Source: Planoprotostelium fungivorum (Eukaryota; Evosea; Variosea; Cavosteliida; Cavosteliaceae). From it: 64,000 nucleotides of DNA. The position numbers were made by a program, and so were the translations under genes. Of this stretch, positions 11,238 through 22,600 are shown piece by piece. The stretch is from positions 62,001 through 126,000 of the forward strand of contig MDYQ01000018.1 of the NCBI GenBank assembly GCA_003024175.1, read 5' to 3'. Position 1 is the first letter of the stretch; every line of letters starts with the position of its first letter. The notes under the pieces are model-generated. The model saw only the letters and a program-made list of their open reading frames with translations. It did not search any database and was not told the DNA's origin.

Positions 11238-12003
11238 ATGAACGGAGAACAGAGTGTGGCTAAGCCGGTATCATCTCTACTCGCTGTGGAGGAGAGTCTT
11301 GACGATGACAACACTTTCTCAGATGAACCGATCCATACAGAGGGTGCGATATTCGTTGTCTATACGATGCAGGCACTGATTTTCGTTCCAGCTAGAATAC
11401 CTCTGGACATACAACACAATCCAATGGTGAGTGTTGTGGATTCTGATGTAGTTCGGCTGAGAATGGATGCAGTTTACGCCAAGAGCGAGCAATAGTAACA
11501 ATTTTGCCCCAGTGATCTCTCCATTTCAGTCGAAGCTGAAGCGGATTCTTGAAGATGAAGAAGAGAGTCACAATCAACTCTACGCTTCTTTCTCTGGTAT
11601 GTTCCATCTCGATGCATTGACACTCACACCTGATCAGGATTGAGAACATATCAGATCGCAGAACGTCTGAAGCGCGCAGAGCGGTTCATGCGAGAGCTGT
11701 CCGTCAACGAAGGTGAACGTCCTCGGTGCAGCTTCTCCATCTCATCTATCCAGCCGCCGAGATCGAGAGGGGGATGTCTCTTCGTATCATCGACAAGCAT
11801 TACAAACGCCCCGACGAGCAGACGATACAAGAGATCAGAGAGAGGAGACAAGCAGAAGCCAATGGATTAAAGGCGCCACGAACGGGACGAACAGGAATGA
11901 CCGAGACGATCGATGTGATTCCGAATCAACGATGACGATGCATGATGTCTAATGTCATCCAGGCCATCGTCAGTGGAGTGTACATCAGCGACCGAAATTT
12001 CTG
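11238..12003 (+). CDS. Uncharacterised acidic/coiled-coil protein
   Basis: The ATG at 11238 starts MNGEQSVAKPVSSLLAV. Exons then read SKLKRILEDEEESHNQLYAS, GLRTYQIAERLKRAERFM, AAEIERGMSLRIIDKHYKR and PDEQTIQEIRERRQAEA. The charged helical character suggests a small coiled-coil protein of 160 to 180 residues, but I recognise no family. A possible intron at about 11345-11390 (GTGCGATATT...CGTTCCAG) would shorten the N-terminal part in frame. The 3' end is uncertain: acceptor CATCCAG gives AIVSGVYISDRNF and stop at 12003, while another frame stays open to 12121, which would overlap the convergent MYND gene by about 30 bp. Confidence 0.55.
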
Positions 12004-12088
12004 AGACGATTCGAGAGTACGAGGAGAGGCCGGTGGACCCCCAGGAGGACCAAATATTCTGGACGCATAAGGGAGACGATCCAGATCT

Positions 12089-13990
12089 TTATGAAGAGAA
12101 TCGCAAGCAAAACGATTTGTGATTTCCTTCCGTCCAGTCTTTCCTCTGACACTCTGCGCTGCAGTAGGCCGATCTACAACGAGCACACGCGGGAAACACC
12201 CCCGGGCTCTCTTCAAAGTTGGGGCAGAGGAAGTGAGAGCACTTTCTGCACAGAACGGAGCCCTCCCTCTCCTTCTTCTCTTCCACAGCTGCATCTTCCT
12301 TCTTCTCATCGTGACTCGCGCTCGGCTGTCGGCTGTGTGTCTGCCTCTTTGCTTTCGGTTGGTTGAGTCGGAGCTTCTCTCTGTGTCTCTCTGCGATCTT
12401 CTCTCGCTCCAGATCCTTCTTCAACTGTTCTTCCTTCTTGCTGTGGATGATGGCACGGACCGTGGCAGGGAGGGGGCGGCTGTGACCTGAGAGGGTGAGA
12501 CGGCAAACTACAACGAGCCAAACCTGTCTTCTCCCTCGCGTGGGTTCCCGCGCTGCTGCTGAAGGGACTATTGGCGGGCCAGTGTGCGACGAGAAAGAAA
12601 GCGATGACATTCCAGAGGGTGCAGGGCATGCCTCTACCGTAGAGGAGGTAGTTTAAGAAGGCAGAGATGGGTAGGCCCATTCTAAAGCAGAAGTTGCTGA
12701 TGTGGACGTTGTTGTTGATGTCGTAGGGGGGAGACACCATCAAGAGGGAGGCGGGAAAAGGGTTGCCTGGGAGGGGTGAGTGGCGGGTTGTAGATGGATG
12801 GATCACCGGTGTAGAGGTTAGAAGCGAGCTTGAGGAAATTGGAAGAGACGAGGACGAGCCATAACATCATCTTGGTGCGAATGTACCTACCTGGGGAGAA
12901 GGCACAAAGAATTGTGCCCAAGTAGAAGAGACACACGACCGCAACGGTGTATAGGACTGCGTGAGTTTTAACGGAATGAAAATGGCTCGTTGTAGATCAC
13001 CTTCTATGCCGGGGTAGTACAATATGGTGGCCCACCACGCGAGAAAGTGAGTCATGGTGAAACGAATCTCGTTCACGGCTTGCTCTGAATGCAATTCGCC
13101 AACAGTTCTCATCATCGTACTCTGTATCTACTCTCGATGAACAGAGGTTCGATGATGGAAGAAGATGAAGTCATCACCGTATTTGTGATGTCGAAGAAGA
13201 GTCTCGTGACGTGGAAGAAACACAAGATGAAGGCGATCTGTCGGCCATGAACAAATGAGAGGTGAGAATTAGAAAGTATATCTCACGTGTTCGTCTTTCT
13301 CTGAACGTTCGTTCTTTTGCTTGTTGTGTCCACTGTGACTGGGAATAACAGACACATCTCCGGACCAATGATTGAGAAATAAGTGGATCAAGACTTCATA
13401 TAGAACGACTACATAAGCTACGATAGATAACACTGGAGGGGGTAAGTTGGTCATGAATCATTGGGTGATGCAAAATGGAACGATGATTAGGAGTCTGGAA
13501 GGTCAGAGACTCACTTGAAAAGAGGATAGCTACGGGTTGGTATTTGCTAATTGGCTTCTGATGGCTTTCGAAACGATACATTCTGAGATTCCCCAGAACG
13601 AAAGGATAAAGGATCAGGACGACTAAAACGTGCCACCATTTCATAAGTGGACCATCTTTTACTAACCAATGACCTTCGGATACTAAATGTGTGTTAAGAT
13701 AGTTTGGAGATGATTTCGGTGTATGATTGTAGTCATTCAGTCCTCTATAGAAACTCGTTTGTGGTATTTTAAGATATAGAATACAAAGTTTGTAAGATCC
13801 ATCACCTGGCGCTAGAACTTGCAGAGTCTCATTGAGGTACTTCAGACCCAATGCAGAGAAGGTCTCTGAACTCTGTGTTCCCGTTTGTGATTTCATGATA
13901 GATTCGGACAGCTTAGAGTTGCCCTCATATGTAGATCGCAACGGTGATGAGATAGTCTCGTAGATTTGTATCCAAATGACCGGCGTTGTA
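12089..13990 (-). CDS. Seven-TM-like receptor protein with C-terminal MYND zinc finger
   Basis: Minus-strand exons from about 13990 to TAA at 12089 read as one protein of about 500 residues. First comes an apparent ectodomain (GDGSYKLCILYLKIPQTSF, NDYNHTPKSSPNYL). Then about seven hydrophobic segments follow: WWHVLVVLILYPFVLGNL, ILFLSIVAYVVVLYEVLI, HIAFILCFFHVTRLFFDI, FLAWWATILYYPG, LYTVAVVCLFYLGTILCAF, MMLWLVLVSSNFLKLA with ISAFLNYLLYG, and LWNVIAFFLVAHW. Next is a charged coiled-coil tail (EEQLKKDLEREKIAERHRE) and a MYND finger (CRKC, C, C, CARC, YCSAECQRKDW, NHKSFC). The ectodomain-plus-7TM plan recalls receptor-like proteins such as GPR180 or GPR107 types, but I cannot assign a family. 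The first exon and signal peptide are not resolved. Intron 12970-13003 carries TCTACAACGAGCCA. Confidence 0.75.
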
Positions 13991-14163
13991 GTCTGTCAAA
14001 CATTTCACACTTTTACCGAATCCAACGTCTATATCCTATCTTGCCTATGTCTGCGAGAGATGAATCACCACATCATCTCATCTGCTTGCTTTGTATGATC
14101 ATATTTCTAGACATTTCACAGAAACTGTTCTATAAAATGGTAACGTGATCATTCTGATTTCAT

Positions 14164-17100
14164 TCACAGATGCTCCTCTGTGGGCTGCTCTTCTGTTTGA
14201 ACTGTGTCGTCGTTCACCGCTCCAGGAAGGTCTACGTAATCACCCGCTGGGTACTCCTGTGTCACCGTGGTGGGAGGCGGGCTCGGAATGGGCAATTCAT
14301 CCACTAGAGCTAATGCAGCCATCGAACGTGTACCAACCGTGCTGGGAACCTTGCCAAGCGTGAGATCATCATAAGAGATGGAGGGATGTCACCTCTTCCA
14401 AAGGCTCAGGTGCATAATACAGAGGAGATGGTGTGAGGTCATCCACCAGAGATGAAAGATAGTCCGTCCATTCTTCTCCCGTATTCGTAGCGTTTCTCGA
14501 TATGTGCAGTTGAATGTCGATCACCGCTTCTGCAGCCAATCTCTTCTTTCTAACATCTTTTGGAAGGTCAGGATCAATCGGAGAAGGTAAGTCACACCTG
14601 ATTCACTCTGTAAAACTTTCGGCAGATCGCTGATCATGACAGACATCCTGCACAGCCGATGATTACAGAAGACGATGTTGCGTAGAGCCAGAAGACCAGT
14701 CAGAGCGTAGCGATTGTCGTCAAGTTGTAGATCGATCAACCTCACGTTATGTCGCAACAATTGTACGATCTACAAACCATCAGACGCGATCGACTGTCAA
14801 CATCACCTCGTCGGCACCCTTATCTCCCAGTCCATTAGAAGAGATATCTAAGGACCTTAACGTCACATTATCCCACAGAGATCTCAATAGCGGAACGATG
14901 TACGCCTATCACGATCATTTCAAGATCCGGACGGCCACCTCTCACCTTCCCCCAACCGCCACTGACATCCAGGCGATCTAACACTGGAGTCGAATGGATG
15001 AAATCTGCCAACAGGTTCGGATGTGCTACTTCCTTGGCTGATATCTTGGACGTCACACCGCGGACTCTTAAGTGGAGAAGACCTGATAAACGAGTCAGAC
15101 TTTGCCTCACGAAGATGCGAACCATTTATCTTGCTGAGAGACTCGAAGAAGTTGGGCAATTGATCATCCTTCATCTTGATTCCTGACAGATCGAGAGAGC
15201 TGAATCGATTTGTCGCGGAACATTTGGAGAAGGACTGCGTGAGATAAGTGACACCCCTTGTACCCAGATTATTATCCGCCAAGGAATACTGAAGATATTA
15301 ATTTCGATATGTACGGTCGACGTCGACACACGTGAAGATTTTTGAGGTAAGCATTTCCTACGATAGCCTCGTGGATATGTTCTAAACTCTCTTTGACCAG
15401 ACTACAATTGGCCAGAACAATTCTCTCTAACGTGCAAGTCTGCTCGAATATATATGCCAGCGAGATACATCCTGCACTTCCATCGATACGCAATCCAGAG
15501 AAATCCACCGCCGTACTGGATGAGTCAGATATAAAGATGCAAATAAAAATGCATCGAAAAGGAATACGACTCACAGTCCGTGGATGTGACGTATAGCAGG
15601 GGATAGCCCAATCTGGAAGCGAGACGAACTGAACCGAAGATCGCTCAACTGACTCTTGGTTCTCATCTGAATGAGCCAGTTCTCAAAGGCCAACGTACCC
15701 TCTCGATCGAAAGAAACATCCGTGAACCTCAGTGTCTGAATTCCCAGACTGACAGCCCAGTTCGTCTCCAACCATTTGAAGAAAGCGGTGAAGCCCTTTG
15801 AATTGATGGAGCACTTTCGCAGGTCCAACCGCTGTCGTCCGTGTCAGTCATCGACGCACATGTCTCTGTTCACCTTCAGTTTATGGTTGAAAGTGGAGAG
15901 AGCCTCCCCCAGAGATGCCATCGCACGATTGCCGAACGAGCCATCACATAGCTGAAGGATCTGTATCCGATTCGTCGTGTTGTACAGAAGAGATTTACAA
16001 AATTCCACCCATGACCTCTCATCAGAACCTACATCCTCCAACGTAATGCGAGAGAGAGTTTGATTCGTCCTGAATCTCTATCATGGAGTGCATCCATGCA
16101 CTACGCACCGGAGCACTTCCGCGATCAGTTGTACGATCTCTCTTCTGGCGATGTTCTTCAGTTGGATGGAGACAAAGTACTCGTCGTATTTCAGCGCCGA
16201 CAGTACAGGCCACAAGTTCAGTGAAATTTCAGATTTCGGTTCAGCACCCACAATCAGGTTGAGATCCAGCTCTCGGATATCGTCGGTGAACAGACGATCG
16301 ATCTACAACCAGTCAATCGAGATCTTCCCTTCTCGTCACCTGATCATCGAATTCGTGATTGTTGTCGGCTCGGTAGTAATCACAGTAAGCTTTGTAGATG
16401 GAGAAGAAGCTGTTTCTCATGCTGAGAACTGGAATCATCAGGCCAGTCGTTCTTACGTGCACCTCTCTCACCTGGAGCATCCTCTGTGGGATAAGCCCTG
16501 TATCATTGTCATTTGGATGAAGAGAAGGACAACTCACGTCTCGGTTGCGTGGACGATAAGAGCAAAATGGTTTGGAAAGTGATTGCTTATACACTGATAC
16601 GAATTGATCACGTCAGTCACCACAGCGGGCCACAAGCCAGGACCGCACTGTGATGAAGGTGAGAATCCACGCGTGGCATGCACGACACACTTGCAATCGA
16701 ATGGCATTCGGATCCGTATCGGGAGAGTAAATTGGATTAGGTGTAACAGTCAGCATCGGTGATGCGGCCATGAAATTGGTCGATTGAGTTGGGTTGCCGG
16801 GCAGTACAAACTGTGCGGGTCAGCTGCATGAGATGAGAGAGAAGCTCACTTGAGGTCCTAAAAAGGAGACAGAAGGTACCGTGTGAACGATTTTAGCTGG
16901 ACGAGTGATTCTGACGCGAAAGCATAAGACAGCGCCGGTCTCGATGTCCACATCAGAGATGTCATACAGATGAACATCCTTCGTCTGTTGACATTAATTC
17001 ATGACCGGTTGCCTTTGACTCACTTTCTCGATCACTCCTTTTCGTGGCACTTGAAAGATATATAGGCGATATCGGGTTACAGCAAGTATCTTCCTGGTGG

Positions 17101-17278
17101 GTCCAGCATTCAGGATGACTCTTTTGGGGCGGTGCTCGATGACCGCATGGAGTCCACGTATGGAATCATCTGGTGAGTTGGATCTGATCCACTCCGACGC
17201 GAGATCTGTGATACATTCAATGGTTTCTCAGGCTTTCGAACGCTCACTCCTTTCTTCAGCTGTGACAGGCTCAGCCAT
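14164..17278 (-). CDS. CARMIL-family leucine-rich-repeat actin regulator
   Basis: The ATG at 17278 (MAEPVTAEERS) leads through many small exons to TGA at 14164. The N-terminus resembles the CARMIL PH domain (RPKRVILNAG, KILAVTRYRLYIFQVPRK). Then come TDDIRELDLNLIVG and LSALKYDEYFVSIQLKNI and a long series of ribonuclease-inhibitor-type LRRs (RIQILQLCDGSFGNRAMASL, TAVDFSGLRIDGSAGCISL, YSLADNNLGTRGVTYLTQSF, LRSLDISSNGLGDKGADEIV). Block order and the N-terminal PH match CARMIL/LRRC16 proteins, which bind capping protein and Arp2/3 activators at the leading edge. The tail after the LRRs is only about 75 Pro/Glu-rich residues, much shorter than in vertebrate CARMILs, and I did not find an obvious capping-protein-interaction motif. 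Divergent from the sirtuin gene (259 bp between ATGs). Confidence 0.85.
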
Positions 17279-17537
17279 CACGAGCTTCCCGTTTCTGAGA
17301 TACACAATTTGCAGATATTTTTAGCTTCAGGTGGCCTTCTTGCGAAAGCGTGAGCACAACAGAGGTAGAGCATTCGCACCGTTTATTCAGTTCATAACAA
17401 GGCAACACGTGCTGTTGATCGCTGTTGATCGCTGTTGTGCTCGATTTTGTGACATCTCGGTTGTAAATCTAATTGTAGTTGAGGAATAGGACTTCTTTCG
17501 CTGAAGTGCGCAGTAACACATCTCAAAAGAGGAAAAG

Positions 17538-19097
17538 ATGGAACAGAAGACAGAAAAGAAGGAGGACGATGTTATCGTGAAGAACGAAGCGACTGATGCC
17601 GTCACATCGGGAAATGAGAAGGAATCGGCAACAACCGAAGAACGTAAGCTCAACATCTTGTATAACTTTCACATATCCGCTTATCTTCTCATAATTCTGA
17701 ACACATAAACGACATCAAGCAATCGATTCTGATCTGATTTCTAGATGTTTTGGTCGAGCTCTTGTCTTCCGTTTCCATCCAGTCCAAGGTACACATTCTC
17801 TCCTCTTCTCATCTAACTTTCACAGCCACCGACCACACCCAAATCGAAACCTCTATCAGAACCGACCATCGAAGAAGTCGCGAAAGGCATCACCGACGGC
17901 ACATTCAAGAAGATCATCGTAATGACGGGCGCCGGTGCGATCTCCATCTTCATCCTCTTCCTAACTCTTTAGGTATCAGCGTGGCCGCTGGTATCCCAGA
18001 CTTCCGTACACCTGGTACAGGTCTATATTATAACTTGCAAAAATACGATCTACCCTTTCCCGAGGCCGTCTTCGAGATACGGTGCGTCAAACTACAACGA
18101 GCCATCAGCTGACCCCACCAGCTACTTCCAACAGCGTCCGGAACCATTCTATGCTCTCGCTAAAGAGATGTGGCCTTCAAATTATAAGCCAACGATCACG
18201 CATCATTTCATTCGTCTATTAGAAGAGAAGGGAGTGCTGTTGAGGAATTACACGCAGAACATCGATACGCTGGAGAGGCAGGCCGGAATCTCACCGGAAT
18301 TGCTGGTGGAAGCACACGGAAGTTTCGGTACGACACGTTGTATCAAGTGTAAGAGAGAAGTGGATCAAGAGTGGTTGAGAGGTGAAATGATGTCTACGCA
18401 TTGAATGAGAGAGTAACATCATCGTCGATCACGGTCACGATCGCGATCACGATGTCCATGAGTGATCATGCCACGATCGCGATCGTGCACCGGCGATGAT
18501 CGTCTTGATCATCACACGATCACACACGAGATACTGACCCACCACAGAGAAAGTGTTCAGGGATGAGATACCAAAGTGTTCAGATTGTGAAGGTCTCATC
18601 AAGCCAGACATCACTTTCTTCGGAGAGAATCTTCCGGAACGTTTTCACACGCTCACTCACCCCGATTTCCAACAATGCGATCTCCTCTTTGTTATCGGTG
18701 ACATCTGACATTGACATCTGACATCTGACTCGTACCTAAGGTACGTCTCTGGAGGTCTATCCCTTTGCGAGCCTCGTCGATCGTCCTAAGTCTGACGTGC
18801 CTAGAGTGCTCATCAACATGGAAGAGGTGGACACCATCATGATCATCATCATCATCATGTCTGATGAGAGTGTAGGTCGGCCCATTCGAATCGACAAAGA
18901 AGGACGACTGCAGGGATGTCAAGGTGCTCGGTGACTGTCAGGCGAGTGTGAGAGAACTCGCCAAATTGTTACATTGGGAGGTGAGAAGGAGAGAAGAGAG
19001 GATTGTACATTGAAACGGTGCACAGTCCGAATTGGACGAGTTGGTTCATCAGGGAGAAGTCAAGTTCAAGAGTAGAAGGCAGATGTCCCGCGTGTGA
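17538..19097 (+). CDS. Sir2-family NAD-dependent deacylase, SIRT2-like
   Basis: The ATG at 17538 begins an acidic N-terminus ([15 protein letters not shown]). The catalytic core reads [20 protein letters not shown] (NAD-binding GAG..GIPDFR), [29 protein letters not shown] (catalytic His and first zinc pair), [17 protein letters not shown] (second zinc pair), [16 protein letters not shown] and RVLINMEEV. Stop TGA is at 19095-19097 after RRQMSRV. The [13 protein letters not shown] block and four-Cys zinc site fit class I sirtuins such as SIRT2/Hst2. About 360 residues over roughly nine exons, with a short lysine-containing tail. The intron at 18382-18547 is unusually long and rich in GATC palindromes. 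Confidence 0.93.
18382..18547 (+). repeat. Long GATC-palindrome-rich intron in the sirtuin gene
   Basis: This 166-nt intron is three to four times the local norm. It holds GATCGCGATC at 18439-18448 and again at 18475-18484, the latter inside a perfect 16-nt palindrome CACGATCGCGATCGTG (18472-18487), plus many GATCAC/GATCAT units. It starts GTGAAATG and ends CCACAG. Confidence 0.75.
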
Positions 19098-19669
19098 TGG
19101 GAAGATGAAGGATTCAACGCGTCGAAGAGGAAGACGGTTCACGATGATGGTGTGCCTGTGAGATTCTGAAGAGAGAAATAAATTCAGTGGAATTGAAAAT
19201 CGATTTGACCGAGCCTCGCCGAGGCAGCTGCGGAGAAATCGGAGAAATATCCGACGTGTGAAGATGGCCCAGCCACAACACCAACATCACGCACCATCCG
19301 ATCATGTCACAGAACGAACCATCGCAACACCGCCACCACTTCTTCCACCGACATCACAGTGAGGACAGCCACGAGAAGAATGCCACTCTCTCGGAGGTCA
19401 TACACTCTGCATCTACCATCTTGGGAAACAGTGTTCCATTTGGTGCTGTAGAAGCAGGCCAGACGGAGAGGTGAAGCGTGATCTCACCTTCTAATTGTCC
19501 CCTCACATCATTCACAGCAACATCGAATCTGCCGTCAGCGATTATGAAAACAAGAAGCCAGAACACTGATGGACCAGTGGATCTTCTCTTGAAGACGTGC
19601 GACACACAAAATGACACAATGCACAGTCACAAAGATGTTCCAAATACATTCTATTCAAATACGGTTCCA
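19098..19669. other. 570-bp interval between sirtuin and BRCA2 stops
   Basis: The two flanking genes converge here. The only open candidate is a minus-strand ORF at 19354-19617 (MSFCVSHVFKRRST, then hydrophobic PSVFWLLVFIIADG), which could be a small membrane protein with one optional 42-nt intron. It has no homology I can name, and I do not list it as a gene. Confidence 0.3.
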
Positions 19670-22600
19670 TCATCTGTCTGTCTTTTCTCTCATCATCTTC
19701 ATCGCCGCCTCCAATGCAGCGTCTGCCTCTTCCTCCGTGATGTCCAGCTCTCCTTCTCCCTTCTTCCAGTATTCGTCCAGACTCTTCTGTTTCTGTTCTC
19801 TCATGGTGATCTGTAGACACCTCGGCAGGCATGGGCTCTCCCCTCGACTCAGAGCCGAAGCATATTCCTTCAGGCCAGAAAGTTCTTCGAAGATTCCTGA
19901 TGACGTCATCCACTTGTCCAATTCCTCCAGCTCTCTCCGAACATATTGTGGTCCTCTGGCGGAGGTGACCTGTGAGATGCATCATGATGATGTCGGATGA
20001 TGTGAGCACCTGCGATACGTCCGTGCCCAATAGTCTCTCTACACCGTGATGGTTGTCTCTTCCCTTATTGACCACGTTGGTAGCCGATACAGTCAAGAAA
20101 GTATTTCCCCTGATCTTTTGCATGGCGGGTTGTAGATGACCACCCGAGCGGAAGTGAATCATGGCGAGGCGGAGGGAAGTGTCGCAGATGTACGCGTTGT
20201 AGAATGACACTGGGCCCTCTTGCTTGTCTACGTACAAGAGACATCCCACCACATCCACCTGTACACGTCATCATCCATCTACAACGTTCGTCTAACTTAA
20301 AAGTAAAAGTCACCTCTGCGTTCTTGTTCGATTCGGACAGCTCTGAAATCTTTGTGATTTTTCTGGGGTGATAGATGTCGTTGTAGATGGGAGGTACTAC
20401 CTTGAGCTTCTCCCATCTCATGGCGTTACTGCTGTTCAATAGAAGGTGTTCACCTGAATATGTTAACCCCTCCGGACACCCCTCGACTCACCCGTCTGGG
20501 ACTTTGAGGGGAGGAGACCGTAGATCTTGTAGACTTGACCTTCGTTGACTCCGGATAAAAGTTCTTCCGGGGGTCTCCACAGGGTCAACACGGCGTGGGA
20601 AGCGTCCGTTACGTTTCCCGTGGGACAGTCCGTCAACTTGATACGTATCATCTCCGTTACGTTACGCTTCGTCTCCACCGCGGCGTCCCTGTCGTACCTT
20701 TCAGAGAGAGTTCCATCTACAACGAGTCACCCCAGCTCAGAGTGAAATCTCTGTTTCTTCTCCGTTTCTTTTCCCTCGTGAAAAGAAATAAATTCTTCTT
20801 TTTGTGATTTCGAAAGTTTTTCCAAGAAATCAGCGGGTTCTAATTTCCTCCTCAGCATCTCGTCGTACAATTCTTGTCCGTTATTCATCTGAGACAATTC
20901 CTCTGATTCTGGTCAGTTGTAGATGGACGATGAACTCACTCTTCTTCTGACGGAGTCTGAAACCACCGGGCTGGAGAGGTGGATTGACAGCTTCTAATTC
21001 TTCTTCTCTCATCTGCTTCAATATCTGAACGGATGTCTTTGATAGCGTGTCTTCTCTTGAAAAAGTCGGTGGAATTTCATCGAAATTCGAGTGAAATCTC
21101 GCACCTTTTTCTGCTGTGTGCGATGTCTGCCAGCTCTTCTTCTTTCACGTCTCGAATGATGACGGTGTTGTCACCCAGTACCTCTCGGAATAATCTGGGA
21201 TATTTCCTCTGTACTACAACCTGCCATTTTCACCTCCGAGATTCATCACCCCACTCACCTGTACACAAGGTATCATGCCCCCTGAGGCAGAAATCGACCG
21301 TAAATTCACGGGAAAAGTCATGGAGCGTTGTAGACCCAATTTGGCATACCACGGAGCCCTTCTGACTCCATTGAAGAAGAATTTCAAGACGGCGCTATTT
21401 TTAGCCTCCAGAGGGGGTAATCCGTTCTCCAATCCATCGATCTACAACTCGTTGAGTATCTTGTATATGAGGACAAGTGATCACCTGAGCACCGAAGACA
21501 CGCAGTTTGAGACCGGGGTAGATCTTTCCTTTCTTGAGTTGTTCGTTCAAAGGTTCGTCCAGAGCCGCATTCAAACTGTACCATCCATCTGTTACCTTCC
21601 ATTTCATCAGCTCATCATGATCGTCATCATCATCACAATCATCATCATCATGATCATGATGAACATGTCTATACACACCTCTATGATATTCGAACTACCG
21701 TCACTCTTCACCGTCGCCACGCACAGCACCATGTGCTTCGATGACGACTCATCCCTCTCGCAGATCTTCCTCAGAACCGACCTCTCTGCCCTCTCTACCT
21801 CCCTCTCGTACCTGTGCCTCATCTGTGACAGAACCGAAGAAGGTAAGACGAGTCGATTCCCAAGAGCCTGTGGAAACGATCTCTCCAGGCAAGATAATTT
21901 CCATACGATCCATCGGTAGTGGTTCTGAACCCATACGATGGAGATGTAACGAGGGTCGCAGCCGGATCGTGTGAGAGAGAGGAGGAGTTCAGGTGGACCT
22001 GTTGGGGTGAGAGGGAGGAGGGAGAGATGCATACCGATGGAAGATTCTTCTCCTTCTTCGTAATTGGGGGGAAATTGAAAGTTTCTGTCGGGGGATGAGT
22101 GAGATGAAAATGAAATAGAATGAGAATAGAATGAGAATAGAAGGAAAATAGAAGGAAAAATAGAAGGAAAATAGAATAAAAGTAGAGAGAATAAGGGTGG
22201 TAGAGATAGGTTTGGATAGTAGTGATCACCTGGCGGATTCTGATGTCATGGATAAGACGAAGGAAGGGATGGAGAAGGGAGGGGACATCAGCTCCATCAT
22301 CGTTCGGTTCGTCATGGGGTAGCTCTTCTCAAATTCCCTCAGGCTCACCTTGTTCGTCTGCACTTCCACCTTCTTCTCCACCTTCTTCGGTGTCGTCGTC
22401 TCTTCTAATCTCTGTCTCTTTCGTTGTAGATAAGGTGAAACGGCCGTGGGTGATTTCTCCAAATTCATACGGGGAGCTGTGAAGGCTTTTTTGGCGGGAG
22501 AATACGGTTCACTGAGTTTTCTCGGAGTTTTCAGCGGTGTCATGGGCTTGTTTCCCAGGCTGCTCTTCTTCGGCGTGATGCTGACCCTTCCGTTGGGCGT

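Noticed and set aside
19354-19617. Small membrane protein ORF between sirtuin and BRCA2
   Set aside because: A hydrophobic stretch is present, but no start context, homology or needed intron supports it, and it overlaps the likely 3' UTRs.
19542-20258. 238-codon minus-strand ORF read as one unspliced protein
   Set aside because: Its first 65 or so residues belong to the BRCA2 OB region, but the rest reads through a GT-AG intron and out of frame; the spliced BRCA2 tail ending at 19670 is more consistent.
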